From positions 1 through 64,000 of the forward strand of contig JAETOO010000004.1 of the NCBI GenBank assembly GCA_021771715.1: DNA of 64,000 nt, written 5' to 3'. The position numbers were made by a program, and so were the translations under genes. Below, piece after piece: positions 16,643 to 25,768 of this stretch (positions are counted from its first letter, which is position 1; every line of letters starts with the position of its first letter). Below the pieces are notes generated by a model. The model made no database searches, was not told the origin of the DNA, and saw only the letters and a program-made list of their open reading frames with translations. This DNA comes from Oscillospiraceae bacterium. GTDB taxonomy: Bacteria; Bacillota; Clostridia; Lachnospirales; Lachnospiraceae.

Positions 16643-17590
16643 TCAGGCATACGCCATTCTCTTCTTTCCCCTGACATTGACCACCAGAATCCCGATGCAG
16701 ATCAGCATGAGTGCGCAGACGGCGCGCCAGCCAAGGTCGCTGGCGCCCTCGCCCAGCAGGACAGCCGAGAGCATCACGCCAAAAACCGGATTCATGAAGC
16801 CGAAGATCGACACCCGGGACACCGGATTGTACTTCAGCAACACAGCCCACAGAGTATAGGCCGCCGCAGACACAAATCCGAGATAGACCAGCATCACAAG
16901 TCCCGCAGGCTGTACCACGGGCAGCCGCCCTCCGGTCGCAAGCCCGCAGACCACCATGACCACGCCGCCGATCAAAAACTGATAGCCGCTCAGCGCCATC
17001 GGGTCCTCCCACTGGGAATACTGCTTGATCAGCGCGGAGGAGACCGCAGCGGAAATCACGCAGAGAAAGACAAACCCTTCTCCGTTCCACCGCATCCCGC
17101 CGAGCATCCCGTCCGGGCTCCAGTTCACGAGCACAACCCCCGCAAAGCCAAGCAGACATCCGATCAGTTTCTGCCTCGTCAACTTCTCCTGATGAAACAC
17201 AAAGCAGGAGATCAGAATCGTCAGAAACACGTTGGAACCCACGATAATCGACGACTTCACGCCCGACGCGTGTGCGAGTCCCACATAAAAAAACAGATAC
17301 TGGATCACGGTCTGAAACGCGCAGAGCTTCAGCACCATCCCCCACGACGTCCGCTTTGGGAAGACCAGCTTTCGGTTAAGCACGCACGCCATCAGAATGG
17401 TCAGAATTCCCGCCAGCACAAACCTGCATCCGGCGAACAGAATCTGCGTCGCCACCGCCTCCTGCGGAATCGCAAACAGCTCATATCCAAGCTTGACGCA
17501 CGGAAACGCACTGCCCCAGAGCGCACAGCAAACCAGCGCTCCCAGCGCCACCCCAAACGTTGATGTCAAAAAATTCTCCTGTTTCTTCAC
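16643..17590 (-). CDS. EamA/DMT family transporter
   Basis: 315-residue membrane protein with ten predicted TMs arranged as two EamA domains (about 15-150 and 160-305), as in drug/metabolite transporters that export amino acids, metabolites or drugs. The start is GTG at 17590, with GGAGAG 7 nt before it. The C-terminus is short and basic (VRGKKRMAYA), consistent with a cytoplasmic tail. It stands alone and is bracketed by two copies of a hairpin repeat. The substrate is unknown. Confidence 0.88.
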   Translation of the reverse strand: MKKQENFLTSTFGVALGALVCCALWGSAFPCVKLGYELFAIPQEAVATQILFAGCRFVLAGILTILMACVLNRKLVFPKRTSWGMVLKLCAFQTVIQYLFFYVGLAHASGVKSSIIVGSNVFLTILISCFVFHQEKLTRQKLIGCLLGFAGVVLVNWSPDGMLGGMRWNGEGFVFLCVISAAVSSALIKQYSQWEDPMALSGYQFLIGGVVMVVCGLATGGRLPVVQPAGLVMLVYLGFVSAAAYTLWAVLLKYNPVSRVSIFGFMNPVFGVMLSAVLLGEGASDLGWRAVCALMLICIGILVVNVRGKKRMAYA

Positions 17591-17776
17591 AGCTTATCTC
17601 TCCTTTTTCCGGCCTTTCGCTTCTGCACAACAGCCTCCCTCTATTTTACATGATTTCTACATCCTGTAAAGTAGTGAAAATGAGAGAAACGAAAAGCCGC
17701 GAATGCCCTTCCACACAGAAAACGACATCCACGGCCCTACATTCCTATATCATCACAGCGCACGCCCACCTCCGCT

Positions 17777-17916
17777 GTTACAGTTCAGCCAGCCACTGTC
17801 AGAGAAGGTAGCAGGGCCGTCCAAAAGCGACTGTAGCGAGTCTTTACTTGTAGACGAGCGATTTGGAGCTTTCGAACGGCCCTGCTATCTTCTCGTCCGG
17901 ATTAGCCAAACTGTAA
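17777..17916. repeat. 140-bp hairpin repeat upstream of the EamA gene
   Basis: It starts GTTACAGTTCAGCCA and ends near AAACTGTAAC, the same terminal sequence as the 285-bp element at 7776-8060. Inside, GGTAGCAGGGCCGT (17807-17820) pairs with ACGGCCCTGCTATC (17876-17889), 13 of 14 bases. The right half is shared with the copy at 16567-16637. The rest of the 349-bp gap 17591-17939 shows no gene. Confidence 0.7.
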
Positions 17917-17939
17917 CCCTCCGCTTACTTTCTCATTCC

Positions 17940-18899
17940 TCACACCAGATGGCACGCGACCTGTCTCCCCTTCACCTCGCGCAGCGCGGGCTCCTCGGCG
18001 CGGCAGCGATCTGTCGCGTACGGGCAGCGCGTGTGGAAGCGGCAGCCCTTTGGCGGGTCGATCGGGCTGGGGATCTCGCCCTCGAGGAGCGTCTTCTCCT
18101 GCTCCCTCAGATGCGGGTTCGCGATCGGGATCGCATTCATCAGGAACTTCGTGTACGGGTGCACCGGGTCCCGATAGATCGTCTCCGAGTCGCCGATCTC
18201 GCAGATCTTCCCCAGAAACATCACGCACACACGGTTCGAGATGAACCGGACGACCGAGAGGTCGTGGCTGATAAACAGGTACGTCAGCCCGTAGTTCGCC
18301 TGGATATCCTTCAGCAGATTCAGCACCTGGCTCTGCACCGACACGTCGAGCGCCGACACCGGCTCGTCGCAGATCACAAGCGACGGGTTCAGCGCCACCG
18401 CGCGCGCGATACCGATGCGCTGCCTCTGCCCGCCGGAGAACTGGTGCGGATAGCGGTACAGAAACTCCCGCGGCACGCCGACCGCATCCATCAGCTCGAG
18501 CACGCGGGCCGTCACCGCCTCCTTGCTCTCGCAGACCTTGTGCGTCACCAGCGGCTCCGCAATGATGTCGCGCACCGTCATTCTCGGGTCCAGCGACGCG
18601 TACGGGTCCTGGAAAATCATCTGCATCTGACGGCGGTACTGCGCAAACTGCGCAGGCTTCATCGCCGATATCTCCGCATCCCGGAAAAATACCTTGCCGG
18701 AAGTCGGCTCGTGCAGCTGAATCAGCGTGCGCCCGAGCGTCGATTTGCCGCAGCCGCTCTCGCCGACCAGGGCGAGGCACTCCCCCTCGTAGATCTCCAG
18801 ACTGATATCCGACACCGCGTGCACGGCGCGCTTCCGGTCCACCGGAAACTCCTTCACCAGATGCTCACAGCGCAGCAATACCTTCTTCTCCTCACGCAT
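17940..18899 (-). CDS. Oligopeptide/dipeptide ABC transporter ATPase OppF/DppF type (system 1)
   Basis: 319-residue ATPase of the first peptide-type importer. It has Walker [10 protein letters not shown], the signature FSGGQRQR, Walker [12 protein letters not shown] and SHDLSVV, plus the C-terminal oligopeptide extension with the four-Cys-type stretch GCRFHTRCPYATDRCR, which in related ATPases binds an Fe-S cluster. The frame is open to 19022, but the ATG at 18899 overlaps the oppD stop by 8 bp, as expected in these operons. It is the last gene of oppABCDF, so the operon ends here and is followed by a hairpin repeat. Confidence 0.92.
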   Translation of the reverse strand: MREEKKVLLRCEHLVKEFPVDRKRAVHAVSDISLEIYEGECLALVGESGCGKSTLGRTLIQLHEPTSGKVFFRDAEISAMKPAQFAQYRRQMQMIFQDPYASLDPRMTVRDIIAEPLVTHKVCESKEAVTARVLELMDAVGVPREFLYRYPHQFSGGQRQRIGIARAVALNPSLVICDEPVSALDVSVQSQVLNLLKDIQANYGLTYLFISHDLSVVRFISNRVCVMFLGKICEIGDSETIYRDPVHPYTKFLMNAIPIANPHLREQEKTLLEGEIPSPIDPPKGCRFHTRCPYATDRCRAEEPALREVKGRQVACHLV

Positions 18900-19878
18900 G
18901 GCTTGCCTCACTTTCCCCGGGCAGGAAGCAGCGGAACGCGTGTCCTCCTCCCAGATCGTACAACTCCGGTTTCTTCGTCCGACAGCAGTCCATCGCCTGA
19001 CCGCAGCGGTTGCAGAACGCACAGCCCTCCGGCAGATGCATCAGATTCGGCACCATGCCGGGGATCGTCGACAAGCGCTCCCGCTGCTCATCCAGATGGA
19101 TGATCGACGCGAGCAGCCCCTGCGTGTACGGATGTCTCGGATGGTCAAACAGCGTGAACACATCCCCCTGCTCCACGATCTTCCCCGCATACATCACGTA
19201 GACATAGTCGCACATCTGCGCGATCACGCCCAGGTTGTGCGAGATCAGCAGACAGCTCATCCCGGTCGTCTCGCACAGCGTCTTGATCAGCTTCAGGATC
19301 TGCGCCTCGATCGTGACATCCAGCGCCGTCGTCGGCTCATCCGCGATCATCAGCTTCGGCCGGCAGACCATCGCCATCGCAATCATCACGCGCTGCCGCA
19401 GCCCGCCGGAGAGCTCGTGCGGATAGCACTCGTACCGCTTTTCCGGCTCGCTGATGCCGACCTGCCGAAACACCTCCAGCACGCGCCGCTTCGCCTCCGC
19501 GCGGTCGACCTTCTGGTGCGTCAGGATCGCCTCGCGCACCTGCTTGCCGACCTTGACGACCGGGTTCAGGCTCGTCATCGGCTCCTGAAAGATCATGCTG
19601 ACATCCTCGCCGCGCACTCTCCTGCGCTCCCGCGCCGAGAGCTTCGTCAGATCCTTCCCGTCGAGCAGGATTTCCCCCTCCACGATGCGCCCCGGATATT
19701 TCAGCAGATCCATAATCGACTTGGCCGTCATACTCTTCCCGCAGCCCGACTCCCCGACGATCCCGACGATCTTCCCCTTCGGCACCGCGAGCGAGACGTC
19801 ATCCACAGCCGGCGAAACACCCTTCCGCGTAAAAAAGTACGATTTCAGATGGTTGATTTCCAGTAATTTCTCCTCCAT
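18892..19878 (-). CDS. Oligopeptide/dipeptide ABC transporter ATPase OppD/DppD type (system 1)
   Basis: 328-residue ATPase that pairs with OppF to energise peptide uptake. Motifs: Walker [11 protein letters not shown]-loop FQEPMTSLNPV, signature LSGGLRQRV, Walker B MIADEPTTALD, H-loop ISHNLG, then the C-terminal oligopeptide domain with CAFCNRCGQAMDCC. The motif set (SGGLRQR, DEPTTALDVTI) is that of the D-type ATPase. AGGAGGGCGGTC precedes the ATG. It lies 10 bp from oppC and overlaps oppF. Confidence 0.92.
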   Translation of the reverse strand: MEEKLLEINHLKSYFFTRKGVSPAVDDVSLAVPKGKIVGIVGESGCGKSMTAKSIMDLLKYPGRIVEGEILLDGKDLTKLSARERRRVRGEDVSMIFQEPMTSLNPVVKVGKQVREAILTHQKVDRAEAKRRVLEVFRQVGISEPEKRYECYPHELSGGLRQRVMIAMAMVCRPKLMIADEPTTALDVTIEAQILKLIKTLCETTGMSCLLISHNLGVIAQMCDYVYVMYAGKIVEQGDVFTLFDHPRHPYTQGLLASIIHLDEQRERLSTIPGMVPNLMHLPEGCAFCNRCGQAMDCCRTKKPELYDLGGGHAFRCFLPGESEASHA

Positions 19879-19888
19879 GACCGCCCTC

Positions 19889-20821
19889 CTACGAATTTTT
19901 CAGATGCGGGTCAAGCACATCCCTCAACCCGTCGCCCAGAAAGTTGAACGCCAGCACGACCAGCATGATCGCGGCACTCGGCACGAGGCTCAGCCACGGC
20001 GCATTGTACAGATAGGTGCGGCCCATGTTCACCATCAGGCCCCAGGACGATTTCGGCAGCTGCACGCCGATGCCAAGGAAGCTCAGGGAGCTCTCCGAGA
20101 GAATCGCAGACGGAACATTCAAGGTAAACAGCACGATCAGAGACGGAATACAGTTCGGCAGGATATGCCGGAAAATGATCACCATGTCCTTCACGCCCAT
20201 GCTGCGCGCCGCCTCCACATACTCCGTCTCGCGCAGGGAGAGCGTCTCCGAGCGGACGACACGCGCCACGCTCGCCCAGTTCGTGATCGCGAGCGCGATG
20301 AAGATGCTCGTGATCCCATCGCCGAGCGTGTACATGATGACCATCGCCAGCAGTAGCGACGGGAACGAGAGCACGACATCCGCCAGGCGCATGATGACGG
20401 CGTCCGTCATACCCCCGACGTAGCCGCTGACCATGCCGAGCACGACGCCGATCAGCATCGAGAATACGGTCGGAATCACGCCGACGGCCAGGGAGACGCG
20501 CGCGCCGTAGAGCAGACGCGTCAGCACGTCGCGGCCCAGCTCATCTGTGCCGAGCAGGTGCTTCGCCGACGGCGGCGCGAGCCGCGCCATCAGATCCATC
20601 TCGTCAAAATCATACGGGGTGAGCAGCGGTGCAAAGACTGCCATCAGAATAAAAATCACAATCAGAATTCCCGAAAAGACCGCCAGCTTGTTGTCGGAGG
20701 CAAGGCGGCGCATTTTGTCGCCGAACGTATCGCTCTCGCCGAGCTGCGCGGCCAGCGCCTCCCGCTCTGCCGCCATCTCTGTCCGAAAATCATCCTGCAG
20801 CGGATTGCTCTTCTTTGGCAT
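19889..20821 (-). CDS. Oligopeptide/dipeptide ABC transporter permease OppC/DppC type (system 1)
   Basis: 310-residue inner-membrane permease with an N-terminal cytoplasmic arm, a first TM (about 48-68), the LLGTDELGRDVLTRLLYG motif that opens the DppC core, and about five further TMs. The EAA-type loop is visible as ARSMGVKDMVIIFRHILPN. A GTG at 20827 overlaps the oppB stop, but the ATG at 20821 has AAAGGGGG 7 nt upstream and is preferred. It forms the channel with OppB. Confidence 0.9.
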   Translation of the reverse strand: MPKKSNPLQDDFRTEMAAEREALAAQLGESDTFGDKMRRLASDNKLAVFSGILIVIFILMAVFAPLLTPYDFDEMDLMARLAPPSAKHLLGTDELGRDVLTRLLYGARVSLAVGVIPTVFSMLIGVVLGMVSGYVGGMTDAVIMRLADVVLSFPSLLLAMVIMYTLGDGITSIFIALAITNWASVARVVRSETLSLRETEYVEAARSMGVKDMVIIFRHILPNCIPSLIVLFTLNVPSAILSESSLSFLGIGVQLPKSSWGLMVNMGRTYLYNAPWLSLVPSAAIMLVVLAFNFLGDGLRDVLDPHLKNS

Positions 20822-20823
20822 AC

Positions 20824-21747
20824 TCACGCCCCCTTTCTGATTCTCGGGTCGAGAACCGTGTACAGGCAGTCTGCAATCAGATTGCCGACTATGACAATCA
20901 CCGTCGTGAACAGGACCGTGCCCTGCAAGAGCGGAATGTCTCTGCTCGTGATCGCGTCCACCGCCAGCCGTCCGACGCCGTTGATCGAAAAAATTGTCTC
21001 CGTGATCACCGCTCCCGAGAGCAGGCTCGAGATCTGCAGCGCCATCATCGTGATGACCGGGAGCATGGCATTGCGCAGCGCATGGAGCAGCAGCACCGCT
21101 CCCTGCCCGAGTCCCTTCGCCTTCGCCGTGTCTATGTAGTCCTCCTGCAGCACCTCGACCAGCGTCGAGCGCGTCAGCCGCGCGATGCTTCCCGCGCTGT
21201 TCCAGCCAAGCGCGATCGCCGGCAGGATGAACCCGGTCCAGTTCTTCACGCCTGAGATGTCGACCCAGTGCAGCCGGTAGCCGACCAGATACTGCAGCAA
21301 CATCGCCACCATGAAGACCGGAATGGACACGCCAAGGAGCGAGAAGCCCATAAACAGACGATCCAGAATTCCATCCTTTCTCACCGCCGCGATGATCCCG
21401 CAGACCATGCCGATGACCCAGGCAATCAGAGCCGCAAAAACCGCCAGCATCACCGTGTTCGGGAAAGCGGCAGAAATCAGCTCCGTCACCGGCTTGTTCA
21501 GCGTGTAGCTCGAGCCGAAATTGCCGGTGCAGATGTCCCGCAGATAGCTCGCGAACTGCACGTAAAACGGCTTATCCAGATTCATTTCCTTCGTCAGTCT
21601 CTCGATCGTCTCCGCGTTGGCGTGCTCTCCCATCATCGTCGTGATCGCGTCGCCCGGAATGATCCGCAGAAGAATGAAAATCAAGAGCGATACGCAAAAC
21701 AGCACCACCAGCGTCTGCAACACCCGTTTTCCTATACTCTTTAACAT
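20824..21747 (-). CDS. Oligopeptide/dipeptide ABC transporter permease OppB/DppB type (system 1)
   Basis: 307-residue permease with six TMs. The N-terminus RVLQTLVVLFCVSLLIFIL is the usual first TM of DppB proteins, followed by the GDAITTM motif and NLDKPFYVQF loop; the EAA loop is AKGLGQGAVLLLHALRNAMLP. GAGAGGGG precedes the ATG. The 162-bp gap to oppA contains a hairpin. It couples with OppC. Confidence 0.9.
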   Translation of the reverse strand: MLKSIGKRVLQTLVVLFCVSLLIFILLRIIPGDAITTMMGEHANAETIERLTKEMNLDKPFYVQFASYLRDICTGNFGSSYTLNKPVTELISAAFPNTVMLAVFAALIAWVIGMVCGIIAAVRKDGILDRLFMGFSLLGVSIPVFMVAMLLQYLVGYRLHWVDISGVKNWTGFILPAIALGWNSAGSIARLTRSTLVEVLQEDYIDTAKAKGLGQGAVLLLHALRNAMLPVITMMALQISSLLSGAVITETIFSINGVGRLAVDAITSRDIPLLQGTVLFTTVIVIVGNLIADCLYTVLDPRIRKGA

Positions 21748-21863
21748 AAAACCCCTCTCTCCCTACCTTGAAGTCGTATCGTCACTGCTCCCATCCCGTA
21801 TGGTTTTGGGAAAAACGACCGCCCGGATCCTCTTTCCCAAAAACACACGGTCTTCCTGCACCA

Positions 21864-21897
21864 CAAGCCGGGCTCCGTCGCTGCAGAACCCGGCTTG
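21864..21897 (-). terminator. Intra-operon hairpin after oppA
   Basis: CAAGCCGGG (21864-21872) pairs with CCCGGCTTG (21889-21897). No T-run follows on the minus strand, so it is more likely an mRNA 3'-stabilising or partial-termination stem that favours the binding protein over the permeases. The rest of 21748-21863 shows nothing else. Confidence 0.5.
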
Positions 21898-21909
21898 CAG
21901 AAAAAGCTC

Positions 21910-23520
21910 TTATTTCATTACAACGTCCTTGATGTAGAAATCGCTGTAGCCTGCCCAGTGCGGGGAGTAGCTCTCCACATCCTCGCTGATCGCGTAGAAG
22001 TGATTCAGCGCGTAGAGCGGTACCCAGGAGAAATCCTCGTGGATGATCTTCTCCTCGAGCGCCTGGTACTCTGCGTAGCGCTCCTCGTCGTCGACGATCG
22101 CGGACGCTGCCGCCACACGCTCGATGATCTCCGTGTCCTTATAGTTGTCGGAGCGCAGCACCGTGTTCTCTACGCTTCCGAAGAAGGTGTCCATAATGTT
22201 CGCCGGATCATTGTAATCCATCGTCCAGGTGCCGATGAACGAATCCATCTCGCCCGACTTTCTCGTGTCAAGCCAGCTCGACTGATCGTACGTCTTGATC
22301 TCCGCCGTGATGCCCACCGCCGCGAGCTGCTGCTGAACGATCTGGTAGACCATCTGCGTGTTCGAGCTCGAGGAGGAATCCATCGCCAGCTCAAATGTGA
22401 TGTCCCCGTCCTTGTAGCCCGCGTCGGCAAGCAGCTGCTTCGCCGCCTCCGGGTCGTACGTGATCTCGGTGCCGTTGTCGTTGTGTCCGATCACGCCGGC
22501 CGGGATGATGCCGTTCTCCAGATGTCCGTTTCCGTTGAAGACGGAATCCAGAATCGCCTGGCGGTCGATGGACATCTGAATCGCCTGGCGGACAACCGGA
22601 TCGGACATGAACTCATCGTTCGCGTTCATCGACATGTAGGTCAGAGCCAGACGGCTTCTCGAGACGAGCTGCTCCGCATACTGCGTCTGGTAGGTGGAAG
22701 CCACGATCGACGCGTCCTGGTAGTCCAGATCCAGGATATCCAGCTCGCCGTTCTGGAACATCAGATTCTGTGTTGACGCATCCGGGATGATGTGCATGAT
22801 TGCCGTCTCCACGGACGGAAGCTCGCCCCAGTAGTTCTCATTTCTCGTCAGGGTGACATGGTCGTTGTTGACCCACTCGGTCACGACGTACGGGCCGGTG
22901 CCGACCGTCTCCTCGAGATCGATACCGAAGTTCTCGGCCGCCTCCACGGTCGTCTTGTCGATGATGCTCATCGCCGGCGCGGTCAGCTCCGCGATGAAGC
23001 CCGCGTGCGGCGCGGTCAGCGTGATCGTGATCTGCGAATCCCCGTCCACTGTGATGCCGGAGACGGTGTCCGCCTCCCCTGCCATGTACGCCTCGGCGCC
23101 TGCCACCCGGAGCGCGATGTCCGCATTGATGGACTCCGGTGAGAGCAGATGCATAAACGTGTACTCCACGTCCTCCGCGGTGAACGCTTCGCCGTTGCTG
23201 AACGTCACGCCCTCTCTCAGCGTGAACGTGTAGGTCAGTCCGTCCTCACTCACCGTGTAGTCTGTGCACAGGCTGTTCACGATCTCCGTGCTCCCGTCCT
23301 CGAGCACCTTGATCTCAAACAGGCGGTCAAACACATTCATCGGAACCATGTAGTCCGCCGTCGTATTCATGACGTCCATCGTGGAGAGATCGTCATTCAT
23401 CGCAAAGTCCAATACCTTGTCGCTGCCCTCCTCTGCCGCTGCGCTCATGCCGACGCCCAGGGTGCCGACCGTCAGAGCACATGCCAGAAGAAGATTCGCC
23501 GTCCTCATTCTCTTTGTCAT
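21910..23520 (-). CDS. Peptide/nickel-type ABC substrate-binding protein (SBP_bac_5, system 1)
   Basis: 536-residue extracellular binding protein that delivers peptides (or a related solute) to OppBC. A signal peptide covers about 1-29 (hydrophobic LLLACALTVGTLGVGM, then SAAAEE, a signal-peptidase-I-like site). The SBP_bac_5 fold is visible: DVMNTTADYMVPMNVFD, FTLREGVTFSNGEAFTAEDV, GTGPYVVTEW and a closing WVPLYALNHFYA. The single early Cys (C14) lies inside the hydrophobic core, so I see no usable lipobox. AGGAGGACAAAAA precedes the ATG. It is first in the operon after a 360-nt leader. Confidence 0.9.
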   Translation of the reverse strand: MTKRMRTANLLLACALTVGTLGVGMSAAAEEGSDKVLDFAMNDDLSTMDVMNTTADYMVPMNVFDRLFEIKVLEDGSTEIVNSLCTDYTVSEDGLTYTFTLREGVTFSNGEAFTAEDVEYTFMHLLSPESINADIALRVAGAEAYMAGEADTVSGITVDGDSQITITLTAPHAGFIAELTAPAMSIIDKTTVEAAENFGIDLEETVGTGPYVVTEWVNNDHVTLTRNENYWGELPSVETAIMHIIPDASTQNLMFQNGELDILDLDYQDASIVASTYQTQYAEQLVSRSRLALTYMSMNANDEFMSDPVVRQAIQMSIDRQAILDSVFNGNGHLENGIIPAGVIGHNDNGTEITYDPEAAKQLLADAGYKDGDITFELAMDSSSSSNTQMVYQIVQQQLAAVGITAEIKTYDQSSWLDTRKSGEMDSFIGTWTMDYNDPANIMDTFFGSVENTVLRSDNYKDTEIIERVAAASAIVDDEERYAEYQALEEKIIHEDFSWVPLYALNHFYAISEDVESYSPHWAGYSDFYIKDVVMK

Positions 23521-23882
23521 TTTTTGTCCTCCTATCTCTGAATTTCTATGAAAGCCCGGCCCGGGAAAAACCGCCGCAGGCTCTCACGCCTCGTGATGCC
23601 CCGCCGCCGCAGCGCATCTGTCATCCATGTGGCCTCACTGAGAAAAAAAGCGCAGCCGCTCCCGGAACGGCCACGCCATAATATCCTATTCGAAAACATC
23701 CTTGTTTAAGAACAGCGCTCCGCACCGAATGTGCGACAGTCAGACAGATCTTATCTGCCAAACCAGCAGGAAAGCTCCTGCAGCACTTCCCGGCTTCGGC
23801 GTCCGCACCTTTCTGCCGGTTCGGGGCTGCAGCCCTTCTGTAATCGGCATACTCTTTGCCAAACGCGCCTCCAATTCTCATG
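23521..23882 (-). promoter_or_regulatory. Long 5' leader of system-1 operon with attenuator-like hairpin
   Basis: From the promoter near 23889-23917 to the oppA ATG there are about 360 nt with no convincing gene. On the minus strand a short GC hairpin (GCCGU/GCGGC around 23656-23672) is followed by TTTTTTT just downstream (plus-strand A-run near 23643-23648), resembling a transcription attenuator. No T-box or known riboswitch core was recognised. Confidence 0.45.
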
Positions 23883-23888
23883 TGCCGT

Positions 23889-23917
23889 ATTATACGCCAA
23901 AAAGCGCGGTAAAGCAA
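23889..23917 (-). promoter_or_regulatory. Sigma-A promoter of the system-1 opp operon
   Basis: On the minus strand TTGCTT (plus 23912-23917) and TATAAT (plus 23889-23894) are separated by 17 bp. The region is AT-rich upstream (A/T tracts at 23918-23945). Confidence 0.75.
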
Positions 23918-24030
23918 GTAAATTTCAAATATTTCATTTTTTTTGTTCAGTTTATGACGCATCTAAAATGCCGGTGACCGGATTTTCGTGTAAAATGCTC
24001 AAGGATGGAGTTGGCCGTGTGGGGCGGACG

Positions 24031-24065
24031 AAAAAAGAGATATCTGCAATCCACAGATATCTCTT
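24031..24065 (-). terminator. Intrinsic terminator after tRNA-Gln
   Basis: AAGAGATATCTG (24035-24046) pairs with CAGATATCTCTT (24054-24065) around a 7-nt loop, and the minus strand continues into TTTTTT (24031-24036). It ends the tRNA transcript. Confidence 0.85.
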
Positions 24066-24071
24066 CGGAAG

Positions 24072-24143
24072 CAGGGCTACCAGGATTCGAACCTGGAAAT
24101 GACGGAGTCAGAGTCCGTTGCCTTACCGTTTGGCGATAGCCCT
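24072..24143 (-). tRNA. tRNA-Gln (anticodon CUG)
   Basis: 72-nt cloverleaf on the minus strand: acceptor AGGGCTA/TAGCCCT, D-arm, anticodon stem ACGGA/TCCGT with loop CTCTGAC (anticodon CTG), T-arm CCAGG-TTCGAAT-CCTGG and discriminator G. The CCA end is not encoded. A promoter precedes it and a terminator follows, so it is a single-gene unit. Confidence 0.95.
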
Positions 24144-24162
24144 ATGTCTCAATGCAAGAAGC

Positions 24163-24191
24163 ATTATAACGCATCTTTTTCAGAAATGCAA
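24163..24191 (-). promoter_or_regulatory. Promoter of tRNA-Gln
   Basis: Minus strand TTGCAT (plus 24186-24191), 17-bp spacer, TATAAT (plus 24163-24168); the tRNA 5' end is about 20 nt downstream of the -10 box. Confidence 0.8.
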
Positions 24192-24301
24192 GTGTTTTTT
24201 TCAAAAAAATTTATTTTTTTATTTTCCCCCTTTTTCCGCCAGATATGATATATTGTAAGGCGATAAATGAAATCAGACACCTTAAAAAGGAGTGATTTGT
24301 C

Positions 24302-25768
24302 ATGAGTACTTTGAATCTCACCTTACTGACTGACCTGTATGAGCTGACCATGATGCAGGGCTATTTTGAGAGCGGCTCCAACGAGACGGTGATCTTCGAC
24401 GTCTTCTACCGCCAGAATCCCTGCGGGAACGGCTACGCGATCGCGGCCGGACTGGATCAGGTCATTGACTATATCCGAAATCTCCACTTTTCTGATGAGG
24501 ATATCACCTACCTCTCGAGCCTTGGCATCTTCCACGAGCCGTTTTTGAGCTATCTGAGGGAGTTCCGTTTCTCCGGCGATATCTGGGCGATCCCGGAGGG
24601 CTCCGTGATCTTCCCGCACGAGCCGCTCGTGAAGGTCATCGCGCCGATCATGCAGGCGCAGCTCGTCGAGACGGCTATCCTGAACATCATCAACCACCAG
24701 AGCCTGATCGCGACCAAGACGGCCCGCGTCGTGCAGGCGGCCCGCGGGGACGGGATCATGGAGTTTGGCCTGCGCCGCGCACAGGGACCGGACGCCGGGA
24801 CGTACGGCGCGCGCGCCGCTATGATCGGCGGCTGCATCGGCACCTCCAACGTGCTGACCGGACAGCTCTTCGACGTGCCGGTCAAGGGCACGCACGCGCA
24901 CAGCTGGATCATGAGCTTCCCGGACGAGTACACGGCATTCAAGAAGTACTCTGAGCTCTACCCGAACGCCTGCCTGCTGCTTGTCGACACGTACGACACG
25001 CTGCGCTCCGGCGTCCCGAACGCGATCCGCGTATTCCGGGAGATGCGCGCACAGGGGATCGAGCTCAAGGGCTACGGCATCCGCCTCGACAGCGGCGACC
25101 TCGCCTACATGTCAAAGCAGGCACGCAGGATGCTCGACGAGGCAGGCTTTACCGACGCGATCATCTCCGCCTCGAGCGACCTCGACGAGTACCTGATCGA
25201 CAGCCTGAAGACACAGGGCGCTGCGATCACCTCCTGGGGCGTGGGCACGAACATGATCACCTCCAAGGACTGCCCTGCGTTCGGCGGCGTCTACAAGCTC
25301 TCCGCCGTGCTCGACGAGAAGACCGGCGAATTTATCCCGAAGATCAAGCTCTCCGAGAACACGGAGAAGATCACGAACCCGGGCAACAAAAAGATCCTGC
25401 GGATCTACGACAAGGAGACCGGAAAGATCCGCGCCGACCTGATCTGCCTGGCCGACGAGGAGTTCGACCCCTCACAGGATATGATCATCTTCGATCCGAT
25501 CGAGACCTGGAAGAAGACGAAGATCAAGGGCGGCAGCTACACGCTGCGCGAGATGCTCGTCCCCATCTTCAAAAACGGCGAGTGTGTCTACACGTCCCCC
25601 TCCGTCATGGAGATCCGCGAGATCTGTATCAAGGAGAAGGACACGCTCTGGGAGGAGACCAGACGGCTCGCGAACCCGCACGATGTCTACGTGGACCTCT
25701 CCGACAAGCTCTACAAAATCAAGAGCGAGCTGCTCGAGCAGATGGGGCGGAAGTCGCTCGCACTGTGA
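24302..25768 (+). CDS. pncB: Nicotinate phosphoribosyltransferase
   Basis: 488-residue enzyme that makes nicotinate mononucleotide from nicotinate and PRPP, the first step of the salvage route to NAD. It shows the family pattern: N-terminal LTDLYELTMMQGYF, the FELRRAQ-like motif FGLRRAQGPDAG (about 156-167), GTHAHSWIMSF with the conserved His (about 197-207), and GIRLDSGDLAYMSKQARRML. Length fits the long bacterial PncB class. AAGGAG precedes the ATG at 24302. It is monocistronic, with a terminator at 25918-25965. Codon use is strongly GC-biased at third positions. Confidence 0.95.
   Translation: MSTLNLTLLTDLYELTMMQGYFESGSNETVIFDVFYRQNPCGNGYAIAAGLDQVIDYIRNLHFSDEDITYLSSLGIFHEPFLSYLREFRFSGDIWAIPEGSVIFPHEPLVKVIAPIMQAQLVETAILNIINHQSLIATKTARVVQAARGDGIMEFGLRRAQGPDAGTYGARAAMIGGCIGTSNVLTGQLFDVPVKGTHAHSWIMSFPDEYTAFKKYSELYPNACLLLVDTYDTLRSGVPNAIRVFREMRAQGIELKGYGIRLDSGDLAYMSKQARRMLDEAGFTDAIISASSDLDEYLIDSLKTQGAAITSWGVGTNMITSKDCPAFGGVYKLSAVLDEKTGEFIPKIKLSENTEKITNPGNKKILRIYDKETGKIRADLICLADEEFDPSQDMIIFDPIETWKKTKIKGGSYTLREMLVPIFKNGECVYTSPSVMEIREICIKEKDTLWEETRRLANPHDVYVDLSDKLYKIKSELLEQMGRKSLAL

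Noticed and set aside
23521-23882. T-box or known riboswitch in the system-1 leader
   Set aside because: I looked for the T-box sequence, a GNRA-rich aptamer core and typical conserved loops and found none; only an attenuator-like stem is supportable.
23621-23962. 113-residue open frame in the leader of the system-1 operon
   Set aside because: It overlaps the promoter and begins upstream of the predicted transcription start; internal starts lack a ribosome binding site and the product resembles no protein.
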